A stretch of 45,055 nucleotides of DNA from Chlamydiia bacterium (GTDB taxonomy: Bacteria > Chlamydiota > Chlamydiia > Chlamydiales > Rhabdochlamydiaceae), in contig JAJPIB010000077.1 of assembly GCA_021324995.1 (NCBI GenBank), positions 1 to 45,055 on the forward strand, written 5' to 3'. The first letter of the stretch is position 1; each line of letters begins with the position of its first letter. Made by a program: the position numbers and the translations under genes. Shown piece by piece: positions 24,618-33,599 of this stretch. Under the pieces are notes generated by a model, which made no database searches, was not told the origin of the DNA, and saw nothing but the letters and a program-made list of their open reading frames with translations.

Positions 24618-27398
24618 TTGGCCAAAAACTTAAAGATTAATATTAAGAATACGCAATTGGCAGAAGCTATGAAGCTTGGGCAGATCAAAAAACCTGCTGT
24701 CAAGAAGAAAGCCCCTGTAGAAAATGCCAAGCCTACGGATGAAGAACAGAAGAAGGAGGCGTCTGTCGAAGATAAAGCTCATCCTCCAGCTCGTACTGTG
24801 CAGCCTGAAGCAAAAAAGGAACCCGCGCCGCAGCCTAAACCTTCTGCTGAACCCCCCGTAGAGAAAGGTCAAGAACGGTCCCTGCCAACCCCAACTCAAC
24901 AGTCGAAATCCTCTTCTCCTGTTCCAGAAAGTAGCCAACCTACGCGTCCACATGCAGGCTACCCACCAAGAGCAGATTATCCTCAACGACAACAAGGCAG
25001 TTACCCTTCCCGAGAAACACGTGAGGGTGCTTATCCTCCGCGCCAACAGGGAGGGTATCCACCACGACAGGACTATCGACAACAAGGCGGCGGCTATCCT
25101 CCACGTGAAGGAGGTTACCCCCCACGCCAGCAGAGCGGGTATCCTCCTCGTTCTTCAAGCGGTTACCCTCCTCGACATGGAGGAGCTCCAGGGCAGCAGC
25201 AGTCTGGGTATTCATCAGGAGGGGCACCTCATTTTCGCAGGCCAGGATTTGTTCCTCCTGGCGGAGCACGCCCAAGTGGTTCCCCCTACCCCCCTCGCAG
25301 AGAACCTTATAGTGGACCCCGACCTTCGGCTACCCCAGGGCAAGCTCCCAGTGGATATCGTCCCGATACACGCAGACCATTACCTCCGCGCGACATACCA
25401 AGAATGGATGATGGCAAAGGAGAGAGAAAAGAAGAGCCAAGAAAGGCACCCCAAAAAGAGTTTCGCGAGCACAAACCCACCCCTTCAAAAAAGGGACCTG
25501 AGCAACGTGCTTTCGATGTGAGAGATCGCCAAGGTCTGCGCGCTGATCAAGAAGAACAAATATGGAGAAAGCGTCGTCCTCAGCAGAAAATGCGCCCTGT
25601 TCAACAAGAAGAAGTGATGCGTCCAAAATCATTGAGCGTCCGCATTCCTATCTCTATTAAAGACTTAGCTGCTGAAATGAAGTTAAAAGCTTCGCAGTTG
25701 ATTGCTAAACTATTCATGAAAGGGGTAGTCCTTACGCTAAATGATTTTCTCGATGATGAGACGACAATTCAGCTCCTCGGACATGATTTTGACTGTGAAA
25801 TCACAATCGACAGATCGGAAGAGACACGTCTCAGAATTACCGACAAAACGATCAAACAAGAAATTCAGGAAACTGATCCTGATTTGTTAGTCCTACGTCC
25901 GCCCGTCGTCGCCTTCATGGGCCATGTCGATCATGGTAAAACGAGCTTGATCGATGCGATTCGAAAATCTGACGTCGCTAGTGGAGAAGCAGGGGCAATT
26001 ACACAACACATCGGCGCATTCAAGTGCCACACCGCAGTAGGAGATCTCACCATTCTTGATACCCCAGGCCATGAAGCGTTTTCGGCGATGCGGTCGCGCG
26101 GTGCCGACGTCACAGACATCGTTGTCCTAGTTGTAGCGGGCGATGAAGGGATTCGGGCTCAAACTATTGAGGCAATCGAGCAAGCCCAGGCAGCCAATGT
26201 GCCTATTCTTGTAGCGCTTAACAAGTGTGATAAGCCCAATTTTGATCCCGACACTATCTACCGCCAATTATCTGAACGCAGTCTTTTAGTTGAGGCGTGG
26301 GGTGGTCAAACGATTACAGTCAATTGCTCTGCATTGACAGGCCAAGGGATTAAAGAACTGCTTGAAATGCTTGCACTCCAAGCTGAAGTTCTAGAACTTC
26401 GCGCCAATCCACAAACGCGTGCTCGAGGAACTGTGATCGAGTCTGAAATGCATAAAGGTCTCGGAGCTGTAGCTACAGTCCTGGTCCAAAATGGGACGCT
26501 TAAGTTAGGCAATGCGCTTGTCTTCACTCAGCAGTTTGCTCGCATTAAAACAATGCACGACGAGCATGGCAAAGAGCTTTTAGAAGCCGGGCCCTCAACT
26601 CCTGTCAAAATCACAGGACTTTCCGATCTTCCCGAAGCAGGCAGCGAATTCATCGTGGTGAAAAATGAGAAAGAAGCAATGGGTATTGCGGAAAAACGCG
26701 GAGAAGGCCACCGCCATGCTCTTCTTCACCAGGCAAAGCGCGGAGCTGAGTCATTTCTCGCCGAGAAAGCAAGCGGCATGAAAAAGAAAGTTCTCAATTT
26801 GATTCTACGCGCCGACGTCCAAGGATCTGTAGAAGCTCTAAAAAATTCATTGCTTAAGATTACCTCGAATAAAATCGAGCTCAATATCATTTCCGCCGGT
26901 GTGGGAGAGGTATCTGAATCAGATGTTCAGCTAGCTTCTGCATCCAAAGCGATGATTGTAGGCTTTCATACGCAAATCGAGCACCATGCAGAAAGTTTGA
27001 TCCGAGCGACAAAAGTCACTGTCAAACTCCACGACATTATCTACCATGCGGTCGACGATGTTCGCGCTGTCATGCTGAGCATGCTCGACAAAATCGCTAA
27101 AGAAACGGATATTGGAGCTGCTGAAGTCAAAGCCATATTTAAATCTTCTCAGCTCGGGGTGATCGCCGGTTGCCAAGTCGTTGATGGAATCATCAAGCGC
27201 TCCAGCCAGGTCCGCCAGGTCCGCGATAAGGAAGTCATTTGGAAGGGGCCAATCCACTCCCTCAAGAAGGTCAAAGAGGATGTTCGCGAAATGTCTAAAG
27301 GACACGAGTGCGGAATTGTTCTGCAGAATAACAATGACATCAAAGTTGGTGATATCCTCCAAGCCTATGAAATCACGTACCTCGAACAAGAGCTGTAA
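24618..27398 (+). CDS. infB: Translation initiation factor IF-2
   Basis: A 926-residue GTPase that places initiator tRNA on the ribosome. The poorly conserved N-terminus contains eight exact YPPR motifs plus variants between about residues 113 and 230. An IF2_N-like segment is seen around [20 protein letters not shown]. The G domain starts near residue 430 with [10 protein letters not shown] (P loop), DTPGHEAF and NKCDKPN. Domains II-IV follow, ending [20 protein letters not shown]. The start is TTG at 24618, three bases after the nusA stop, with GAGGA upstream. It overlaps rbfA by one base. Confidence 0.97.
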   Translation: MAKNLKINIKNTQLAEAMKLGQIKKPAVKKKAPVENAKPTDEEQKKEASVEDKAHPPARTVQPEAKKEPAPQPKPSAEPPVEKGQERSLPTPTQQSKSSSPVPESSQPTRPHAGYPPRADYPQRQQGSYPSRETREGAYPPRQQGGYPPRQDYRQQGGGYPPREGGYPPRQQSGYPPRSSSGYPPRHGGAPGQQQSGYSSGGAPHFRRPGFVPPGGARPSGSPYPPRREPYSGPRPSATPGQAPSGYRPDTRRPLPPRDIPRMDDGKGERKEEPRKAPQKEFREHKPTPSKKGPEQRAFDVRDRQGLRADQEEQIWRKRRPQQKMRPVQQEEVMRPKSLSVRIPISIKDLAAEMKLKASQLIAKLFMKGVVLTLNDFLDDETTIQLLGHDFDCEITIDRSEETRLRITDKTIKQEIQETDPDLLVLRPPVVAFMGHVDHGKTSLIDAIRKSDVASGEAGAITQHIGAFKCHTAVGDLTILDTPGHEAFSAMRSRGADVTDIVVLVVAGDEGIRAQTIEAIEQAQAANVPILVALNKCDKPNFDPDTIYRQLSERSLLVEAWGGQTITVNCSALTGQGIKELLEMLALQAEVLELRANPQTRARGTVIESEMHKGLGAVATVLVQNGTLKLGNALVFTQQFARIKTMHDEHGKELLEAGPSTPVKITGLSDLPEAGSEFIVVKNEKEAMGIAEKRGEGHRHALLHQAKRGAESFLAEKASGMKKKVLNLILRADVQGSVEALKNSLLKITSNKIELNIISAGVGEVSESDVQLASASKAMIVGFHTQIEHHAESLIRATKVTVKLHDIIYHAVDDVRAVMLSMLDKIAKETDIGAAEVKAIFKSSQLGVIAGCQVVDGIIKRSSQVRQVRDKEVIWKGPIHSLKKVKEDVREMSKGHECGIVLQNNNDIKVGDILQAYEITYLEQEL
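24954..25310 (+). repeat. YPPR tandem-like repeats inside infB
   Basis: This part of infB encodes a low-complexity Tyr/Pro/Arg/Gly/Gln region in which (G)YPPR(Q) recurs at irregular spacing (eight exact copies, plus YPQR and YPSR). The codons vary between copies, so the repeat is selected or old at protein level rather than being recent DNA duplication. Confidence 0.8.
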
Positions 27399-27775
27399 TG
27401 GTTAAAAATAGAATCGCAAGACTTAACTCTCTTCTCAGAGAGGTCCTCTCTGAAGTCATCCACAACGACGTGCGCAATCCGCACGTCGGAAAGTTTGTTA
27501 CTGTCATGAGTGTTGACATTACAGGAGATCTCCAACACGCTAAAGTAAATATCAGCGTGATCGGCACTCCTCTCGAAAAAGAGCAAACGATAAAAGCCCT
27601 CCAATCCGCTGCAGGCTTCATCGCCATCTTAGCCTCAAAAAAGGTGGTCATGCGCTATTTCCCTGAGCTCACGTTCAAGTTAGACAATTCCGTCGAGCAA
27701 CAAATGCGCATTGACTCCTTACTCGACAAGATCAAAGAAGAACACGATTCGCGCAAAACACCTAAAGATAACTAA
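27398..27775 (+). CDS. rbfA: Ribosome-binding factor A
   Basis: A 125-residue KH-fold protein needed for 30S maturation. Typical RbfA segments are NRIARLNSLLREVLSEVIH at the start, VTVMSVDITGDLQHAKVNIS in the middle and RYFPELTFKLDNSVEQQMRI near the end. Its ATG shares the last base of the infB stop codon, and it is followed immediately by truB. Confidence 0.95.
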   Translation: MVKNRIARLNSLLREVLSEVIHNDVRNPHVGKFVTVMSVDITGDLQHAKVNISVIGTPLEKEQTIKALQSAAGFIAILASKKVVMRYFPELTFKLDNSVEQQMRIDSLLDKIKEEHDSRKTPKDN

Positions 27776-28492
27776 ATGATGTCTTCCTCTTCGCTGAAGT
27801 ATGAAGGCATACTTCCTGTTTCTAAGCCTATCGCAAAAACTTCTTTCAGCTTGGTTTCTGCATTACGCAAACTGACGCAAATTCGCACGATTGGCCATGC
27901 AGGAACTCTTGATCCTTTTGCCGAGGGTGTTATGGTGCTCCTCATTGGAAAACCCTATACCCGACTGAGTGATCGATTTTTAAACGATGACAAGGCCTAT
28001 CGAGCCACCTTGCATCTCGGGATCACAACGGATTCTTACGATCGCGATGGTCAAATCACAGCGGAAAATTCTTATATCCCCACTCTTTCAGAAATCCAGC
28101 AAGCCCTCCTCAAATTCCAAGGGAAGATCTTTCAAATACCGCCGATGTTTTCTGCTAAGAAAGTTCAAGGGAAAAAGCTCTATGAACTCGCAAGAAAAGG
28201 AATTACCATCGAACGAAAAGCCGTCCCTGTCGACGTGCGCATCGAATTGATCGATTACTGCTATCCCCATCTTGAAATCCAAGTGGAATGTTCTAAAGGA
28301 ACTTATATCCGCTCCCTTGCCCACGACATCGGTATAGAATTGATATGCGGTGCTCATCTTTCTTCTCTCATTCGTACGCGTAGCGGCAAATTCTTGTTGG
28401 AAGACTGCTGCGATGGTGCGCGATTAATGGAATCCGGTTATGATTGGGTACGCTTTATAAAAAAAGATACCTATTATGCTTTTAATTCCTGA
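27776..28492 (+). CDS. truB: tRNA pseudouridine(55) synthase TruB
   Basis: A 238-residue pseudouridine synthase making the universal U55 modification in the tRNA T loop. GHAGTLDPFAEGVMVLL contains the catalytic Asp. KAYRATLHLGITTDSYDRDG, PPMFSAKKVQGKKLYELAR and CSKGTYIRSLAHDIG are TruB hallmarks. It is short compared with E. coli TruB (about 314 residues), lacking the C-terminal PUA-like domain. It begins directly after the rbfA stop codon and overlaps ribF by 17 bases. Confidence 0.95.
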   Translation: MMSSSSLKYEGILPVSKPIAKTSFSLVSALRKLTQIRTIGHAGTLDPFAEGVMVLLIGKPYTRLSDRFLNDDKAYRATLHLGITTDSYDRDGQITAENSYIPTLSEIQQALLKFQGKIFQIPPMFSAKKVQGKKLYELARKGITIERKAVPVDVRIELIDYCYPHLEIQVECSKGTYIRSLAHDIGIELICGAHLSSLIRTRSGKFLLEDCCDGARLMESGYDWVRFIKKDTYYAFNS

Positions 28493-29252
28493 AATTGAAA
28501 AAATTCCGAAAATCCATCAGCCCTGCGGCTTGACTATCGGCAGTTTTGATGGCGTGCATCTTGGCCATCAAACTCTTCTTAAGCGGTTAAGAGAAAAACT
28601 ACCTCTTAACAGTTTGCTTGTTGTTTATACTTTTACAAATCACCCTTCACATCTTTTCGCTCCTCATGCGCCAATCCCGCTGATTTGCTCTCCCCTTCAG
28701 AAAGTAAAATTACTCGGCGACTACGGGGCTGATATGGTGATTTTTACTCCATTTGACCAACAATTTGCAAAAATGCCCTTTGACAAGTTCTTGGAATTAC
28801 TTAAACAAAAACTTTGTTTTTCTCACTTAGTTTTGGGAGCAGGCGCAACATTTGGCTGCAAACGGCAAGGCAAGGAAGAAAACGTTCGTGAACTTGCCAC
28901 TAGTTTAAACTTCGAAGTTGAATATCTTCCTAAAACCCATGCTCGTAAAAAGCTCATTTCTTCTGGCTTAATACGAACCCTCATCCAAAGCGGTGCTTTT
29001 CATGAGGCATCTGAATGCCTCGGCCGGCCGTATTCACTGATGGGACATTTAAATGTAGAAAACGGCTGTTATAATTTCCCTACTCAAGGATTATGCCTTC
29101 CCCCTGACGGAATCTATCCCGTTCGCATCAAAACCGAATTGAAGTCTTACTTGGGAAGAGCCCAAATTTCTCCACGAGACCAAAAAATTTATCTAGAAAC
29201 AATTAAACAAAATCTTTCTTTAAAAAACAAAGAAATTGAAATTGTTTTCTAA
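28476..29252 (+). CDS. ribF: RibF-type FAD synthetase with reduced flavokinase domain
   Basis: A 258-residue protein. The FMN adenylyltransferase part is intact: GSFDGVHLGHQTLLKRL, the LVLGAGATFGCKRQG region and SSGLIRTLIQSGAFHEASEC. The following LGRPYSLMGHL is the normal entry to the flavokinase domain. That domain is short and altered: the PTAN motif reads PTQG (NFPTQGLCLPPDGIYPVRI) and the usual C-terminal acidic catalytic region is missing. Full-length RibF is about 300-320 residues. Overlap with truB suggests translational coupling. FAD synthesis is probable; riboflavin kinase activity is doubtful. Confidence 0.9.
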   Translation: MLLIPEIEKIPKIHQPCGLTIGSFDGVHLGHQTLLKRLREKLPLNSLLVVYTFTNHPSHLFAPHAPIPLICSPLQKVKLLGDYGADMVIFTPFDQQFAKMPFDKFLELLKQKLCFSHLVLGAGATFGCKRQGKEENVRELATSLNFEVEYLPKTHARKKLISSGLIRTLIQSGAFHEASECLGRPYSLMGHLNVENGCYNFPTQGLCLPPDGIYPVRIKTELKSYLGRAQISPRDQKIYLETIKQNLSLKNKEIEIVF

Positions 29253-29315
29253 AAAAACAAACTTGATTAAAATAGAATAACACGTGTACTATCTCCGAAA
29301 ATAAACTGGGGAAGT

Positions 29316-29918
29316 ATGTCAACTACAACAATCTCTTTTAATTCGGCATTAAATCGTCATTATACAGGAAGCCTGGAACAACCTGATGTAATAACCCTCT
29401 TTTTTAAGTCGAGCAAGGATATTGAGTTCTATGATGAAAATCTAATTAATTCAATTCATTACTCCCCAACAAAATATTTCAAAAATTTAACCTTAACCTC
29501 TGAACGCGCCTCAATAGCAATTAAGAAAATTTTTCAAGCCAGCAGCTCAGAAGACTTTGGAAATGCGTTTAAAAATTTAAGTAGAGCTATCATTCAATAT
29601 ATTCCCCTTCTCGGTAGCAGTCTCCTCTACATATACGATATTGCAAAGTCTCGATTCTATATTCATCCTCTGGTGAAAGCGGCCCTCGCTGGGGAAAGTG
29701 AAACTGTAATGGGATTGGCGTTTGATGGGAAGGTGGTCTGCAAATTTTCACGAGATGCCTTCGAAAGATTATTCTCAGGACAATTAAAGGAGCATCAGGC
29801 AGTTTTTTCTTATATATGGCTTAGTTTGCTTGAGGAGAATATGCAAAACTCTACAAAAACTAGGCACCAGATAGCCACGGCTCTAGCCAATCGCATACAC
29901 AACGGACCCCCGAGATAG
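29316..29918 (+). CDS. Hypothetical protein between ribF and ychF
   Basis: A 200-residue protein starting MSTTTISFNSALNRH. A hydrophobic stretch around residues 92-108 (IQYIPLLGSSLLYIYDIAKS) could be a membrane or buried helix; the C-terminal third is helical and polar. No signal peptide and no family recognised. A good ribosome-binding site (GGGGAAG) precedes the ATG. It interrupts the ribF-ychF adjacency known from Chlamydia and is followed by a palindromic element. Confidence 0.65.
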   Translation: MSTTTISFNSALNRHYTGSLEQPDVITLFFKSSKDIEFYDENLINSIHYSPTKYFKNLTLTSERASIAIKKIFQASSSEDFGNAFKNLSRAIIQYIPLLGSSLLYIYDIAKSRFYIHPLVKAALAGESETVMGLAFDGKVVCKFSRDAFERLFSGQLKEHQAVFSYIWLSLLEENMQNSTKTRHQIATALANRIHNGPPR

Positions 29919-29986
29919 CGGGAACGGGTGACCGCCTTTGACGCACAACCTGAGCATTTTTGCAAAAGGAAACAAATCTAACTCTG

Positions 29987-30101
29987 TATCCCCAACGCGA
30001 CTGAAAATTTGGATTTAAGACCGAGCCAAAGCCCCGGGATTGGACGATTGCGGGAGCTTTCGCTTCGGTCCTAAACCAAATTTTCAATCATGTTGGGTAT
30101 A
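29987..30101. mobile_element. Palindromic MITE-like element, 115-base copy lacking the central hairpin
   Basis: The left end TATCCCCAACGCGACTGAAA has substitutions against the consensus; the right end is the inverse of TATACCCAACATGATT. Inner arms (ACCGAGCCAAAGCCCCGGGA and GGGAGCTTTCGCTTCGGTCC) match the full copies. The central long hairpin is absent. Confidence 0.8.
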
Positions 30102-30219
30102 AATGACTCAGAATCAAGCTTGGTAACTGTGCATTTCTCAAAAAAAAAATAATAAACACTTGAATTATATTAGAAAATAATTATAAACTGTATTTATTAT
30201 CTTTAATAAGGATACAAAA

Positions 30220-31002
30220 ATGTCAATAAAACCAATAAATGAATTAATTAAAACAGCTTTGCCTGCGTTGGAAGACCTTGGTTGTCAATACAGTACCAAC
30301 CCACCCAAAATTACAAATGGAATTAATGCCTTGAGTTTAATAGTTCCCAGAATTTTTTCAGGTGAATTAAATGACCAAGAAGGCCGTGAAATTGCTGTCT
30401 TTAAAGAAAAACTGATTGATGCAATTTCATGGTCAACACGACCAATAATCATTAAACCGCGGGAAATTTGCTTCGTTGGATCGGAAATAAGCGCTTGCAA
30501 CTGCTCCACGAACGTGAATTTTTCCAACAGACGGTCATTTAGCGATTTTGTCCTTCAAGCGATCCAAAATACTTTTACAAATCTAAAAGAAATTTTCATT
30601 GGGGACCTTGGCTCAGGTTGCTGCTATCAGGACCTAATGGTTCATGCGGTCCTTATTAAAGCAGGCTATCAAGTACGCTGGACTCTAATAGATCTGGATC
30701 TTGTTGACCCAAATTCAAGTGCCTACAAAGCCTCTGAACAATTTAAAAAATTAACTAACTTTTTTGGTCCATGTCGTGTAGAATTAAAAGGGCAAAAGTT
30801 AGCGGACTATTGTAATAGCCTCTCCCATTTAGAACCTATAAATATTCCTAATATCCTGATTGTTGCAGATTTGGAGTACCAAGGCTCTACTGTAGACTTA
30901 AAACCCATCCATGAAAAACTTAATGAATTGAAAAATTCGATAACTCCTCGTCTTTTTATACAACTAGATAAGAGGTCAGGTATCTCTTACGAAGAGTTTT
31001 AG
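30220..31002 (+). CDS. Hypothetical protein with a methyltransferase-like motif
   Basis: A 260-residue protein. Residues around 125-155 read EIFIGDLGSGCCYQDL, then TLIDLDL. This looks like SAM-binding motif I (acidic residue plus GxGxG-like turn) and the acidic end of the next strand in Rossmann-fold methyltransferases. NILIVADLEY further on could be motif IV. No substrate motif is recognised and I am not sure of activity. It has no signal peptide. It is flanked on both sides by palindromic elements (29987 and 31013) and sits in the same insertion between ribF and ychF. Confidence 0.65.
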   Translation: MSIKPINELIKTALPALEDLGCQYSTNPPKITNGINALSLIVPRIFSGELNDQEGREIAVFKEKLIDAISWSTRPIIIKPREICFVGSEISACNCSTNVNFSNRRSFSDFVLQAIQNTFTNLKEIFIGDLGSGCCYQDLMVHAVLIKAGYQVRWTLIDLDLVDPNSSAYKASEQFKKLTNFFGPCRVELKGQKLADYCNSLSHLEPINIPNILIVADLEYQGSTVDLKPIHEKLNELKNSITPRLFIQLDKRSGISYEEF

Positions 31003-31279
31003 AGCCATGTGCTATACCCAACGTGGCTGAAAATTTGGTTTAGGGCCGAAGCGAAGTTAGACGAAAAAATCGTGGCATACAATCCAAGTCTATGGCCGAT
31101 TCAGGTATCACACCCTCCTAAAAGAGCATTCCCTATCGCAGGGGGGTTTTAAACCAAAGCCCGGGATTCAATATAGTTCTATTACAATTCTGTGAGTATG
31201 TTTTTAACTTGCTTATAACCCCACTCGTCCCCTACCCTTTACGTTGCTGATTCTAAATACAAATCTGTGTAAATAAATT
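31003..31279. other. Intergenic region before ychF with a truncated element
   Basis: About 277 bases without a gene. The first 160 bases are the degenerate element at 31013; the remaining 100 bases presumably carry the ychF promoter. TTGCTTATAACC near 31209 and TTGCTGATTC near 31244 look promoter-like, but I cannot choose. Confidence 0.4.
31013..31170. mobile_element. Degenerate, one-ended palindromic element
   Basis: The left end TATACCCAACGTGGCTGAAA is intact and continues as GGTTTAGGGCCGAAGCGAAG. The right side retains only an inner arm (AAACCAAAGCCCGGGATT near 31150-31168), and the terminal inverted repeat is lost. The middle carries unrelated sequence, so the copy is rearranged. Confidence 0.65.
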
Positions 31280-32377
31280 ATGGCTGGACTCTCTTGCGGT
31301 ATCGTTGGTCTTCCCAATGTGGGAAAATCAACTCTCTTTAATGCTTTGACAAAAAAAATGGCAGCGCAAGCTGCTAACTATCCTTTTTGTACAATAGAGC
31401 CGAATGTGGGAATCGTCGAAGTTCCCGATCCTAGGTTAGCAGTGCTATCAAAGATTTCCAAGAGTAACAAACTCGTCCCTGCAACGGTTACCTTTGTGGA
31501 CATTGCTGGCCTTGTCAAAGGGGCATCGGAGGGAGAAGGCCTCGGCAATCAATTTCTGACCAATATCCGCGAGACGGACGCCATTGTCCACGTTGTCCGC
31601 TGCTTTGAAGATGACGATGTCATTCACGTCGCGGGCAAGGTCGATCCCATCGCAGACATTGAAGTCATCAATCTCGAATTGATCCTTTCCGACTTGCAAA
31701 TGGCGGAAAACATTGCTACCCGGCTCGAAAAACAAATGAAGGGCAAAAAGGAATACGTTCCCATTGTCGCGACATTGCGCAAAGCCATCGATCACCTCAA
31801 CCAAAGCAAGCCACTGAGAACTCTTGACCTGTCGGACGAGGAAAGGGACTCCATCCAAAATTATCCCTTCCTTACGGACAAAAAAGTTCTTTATGCATGC
31901 AATGTTCCAGAGAGCTCTTTGCCCGAGATGGAAAACGAGTATGTCAAAAAAGTCCGCGACTATGCGACAGCTGAAGGCAACACGGTCATTACTATCTGCG
32001 CCAAACTCGAAGAGGAAGTCTCACAATTAAGTGAAGAGGAATCGATCGAGTTTCTAAAGTCTCTCGGGCTGGAAGAAACAGGTCTGAACCGTTTGATTAA
32101 AGCCGCTTACGATATCCTTGGGCTAATCTCCTATTTAACGACAGGGGAAATTGAAACGCGCGCATGGACGATTCATCGCGGAACAAAAGCTCCTGAAGCC
32201 GCTGGAAAGATTCATACGGATATTCAGAAAGGATTTATCCGAGCCGAAGTGGTCAGTTATCAAGATATGGTAAAATATAACGGAAAAGCCGGTGCAAGAG
32301 AGGCGGGCAAGCTCCGTGCCGAAGGCAAAGATTATATCGTTCAGGATGGCGATGTGATCGAGTTTTTGCATAATTGA
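31280..32377 (+). CDS. ychF: Redox-regulated ATPase YchF (Obg-like)
   Basis: A 365-residue P-loop NTPase. GLPNVGKSTLFNALT is the Walker A/G1 segment, FVDIAGLVKGASEGEGLGN the G3 region, and the C-terminal TGS domain ends GKLRAEGKDYIVQDGDVIEF. YchF proteins prefer ATP and associate with ribosomes. In Chlamydia this gene (CT092) lies directly after ribF and before the type III gene sctU. It keeps the second neighbour here except for one intervening methyltransferase gene. Confidence 0.97.
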   Translation: MAGLSCGIVGLPNVGKSTLFNALTKKMAAQAANYPFCTIEPNVGIVEVPDPRLAVLSKISKSNKLVPATVTFVDIAGLVKGASEGEGLGNQFLTNIRETDAIVHVVRCFEDDDVIHVAGKVDPIADIEVINLELILSDLQMAENIATRLEKQMKGKKEYVPIVATLRKAIDHLNQSKPLRTLDLSDEERDSIQNYPFLTDKKVLYACNVPESSLPEMENEYVKKVRDYATAEGNTVITICAKLEEEVSQLSEEESIEFLKSLGLEETGLNRLIKAAYDILGLISYLTTGEIETRAWTIHRGTKAPEAAGKIHTDIQKGFIRAEVVSYQDMVKYNGKAGAREAGKLRAEGKDYIVQDGDVIEFLHN

Positions 32378-32388
32378 AGGAAAATACA

Positions 32389-33498
32389 ATGATCTTTATC
32401 ACATGCGCAGATCATCTCGAGCCCCTTCTTAAGGATGAGCTGAAAGCGCTCGGGCTTGTCGACTTGAGACTCGGATATCGCGGTATTTATGCGCCTAATA
32501 CGCTAGAAAACATTTTCAAGGTGAATTACTTGAGCAGGCTCGCCACCCGCGTTCTGCTCCCCCTTGCCCAATTTTCTTGTCCGGATACCGAAACGCTTTA
32601 TACAGAATCAAAAAAAATTCCTTGGCTCGATTATCTCGATGAAAACAAAACGTTCGCGATTGATGCTAACATTAAACATCCCCAAATTCGGCACTCGCTG
32701 TATGGCGCACAGCTTGTCAAAGATGCCATTTGCGATACCATTCGAGAAAAAAGAGGAGCTAGGCCCTCTGTCGACGTGAAAAATCCTGACATTCAGCTAA
32801 ACGTTTTCATTCAGAATAAAAGAGCGACGATCAGTCTCGATACCTCCGGTCCCGCCTTGTACAAACGCGGGTGGAAGCAAACCAGTGGAGAAGCCGGTCT
32901 TCCCGAAACTCTAGCTGCCGCCATCCTCATGTACGCAAATTATTCCGAAAGCGAAGTTCTTTGCGATCCTTTTTGCGGCGCAGGCACCTTTTTGATTGAG
33001 GCAGCAATGATGGCGACGCAGACACCAGCGGGCTATTTCCGCAAGAAATGGGGCTTTACTCATCTCCCCCACTTTAATAGTGCTGAGTGGGAACAATTCA
33101 AAAATCATTGGGATGGGCAAAGACGGCCGCTCGAATCTCAAAAAATCATTGGTTCGGACTGCCAAGCAGAATCGATTCGCATCTGCAAACAACATTTGCG
33201 AAATACCGATTTTGAAAAAGAAGTCCTTCTCATTCATACACCCGTTTCCAAATTCACACCACCCCGCTCCCCGACTTTACTGGTTACGGATCCTCCCTTT
33301 GGAAAGCGGCTACACGCCCCCCCAGGAATCTATGAAGATTTGGGAAATTTCCTTAAAACAAAGTGTCCCTTAGCCCCTTGGGGATACCTATTGACCTCCT
33401 CTTATCATCTTGTCAAAGCGACGAAATGCGAAGTTCTCTCTGAAAGGTCATTGCAGCATGGGGGATTAACGGTTGGCCTCTATCAATTGAAATCCTGA
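32389..33498 (+). CDS. THUMP-domain RNA N2-guanine methyltransferase (RlmL N-terminal type)
   Basis: A 369-residue protein. The N-terminal part (residues 1-165) starts MIFITCADHLEPLLKDELK and resembles the RlmL/Trm14 ferredoxin-like plus THUMP region. It is followed by SLDTSGPALYKRGWK, typical of the family. The methyltransferase domain has CDPFCGAGTFLIEAAM (SAM-binding motif I) and VTDPPFGKRL (NPPY-like catalytic motif). The likely substrate is guanosine in 23S rRNA, inferred from the family. The frame is open from a TTG at 32374, but AAGGAAAATACA before ATG 32389 supports this start. Confidence 0.88.
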   Translation: MIFITCADHLEPLLKDELKALGLVDLRLGYRGIYAPNTLENIFKVNYLSRLATRVLLPLAQFSCPDTETLYTESKKIPWLDYLDENKTFAIDANIKHPQIRHSLYGAQLVKDAICDTIREKRGARPSVDVKNPDIQLNVFIQNKRATISLDTSGPALYKRGWKQTSGEAGLPETLAAAILMYANYSESEVLCDPFCGAGTFLIEAAMMATQTPAGYFRKKWGFTHLPHFNSAEWEQFKNHWDGQRRPLESQKIIGSDCQAESIRICKQHLRNTDFEKEVLLIHTPVSKFTPPRSPTLLVTDPPFGKRLHAPPGIYEDLGNFLKTKCPLAPWGYLLTSSYHLVKATKCEVLSERSLQHGGLTVGLYQLKS

Positions 33499-33599
33499 CT
33501 TTTCGCTTGAAGTATGAACGCACATTCTATAAGTTTAGAGATGGCATTTCATCTATGCCCCTTTCCGAGACAGCACAAACAAGCGGACTTTCAGTTTAA

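Noticed and set aside
24952-25521. 189-codon frame overlapping infB
   Set aside because: A shifted frame through the YPPR-rich region; low complexity follows from the repeat, and the infB frame is clearly the real one.
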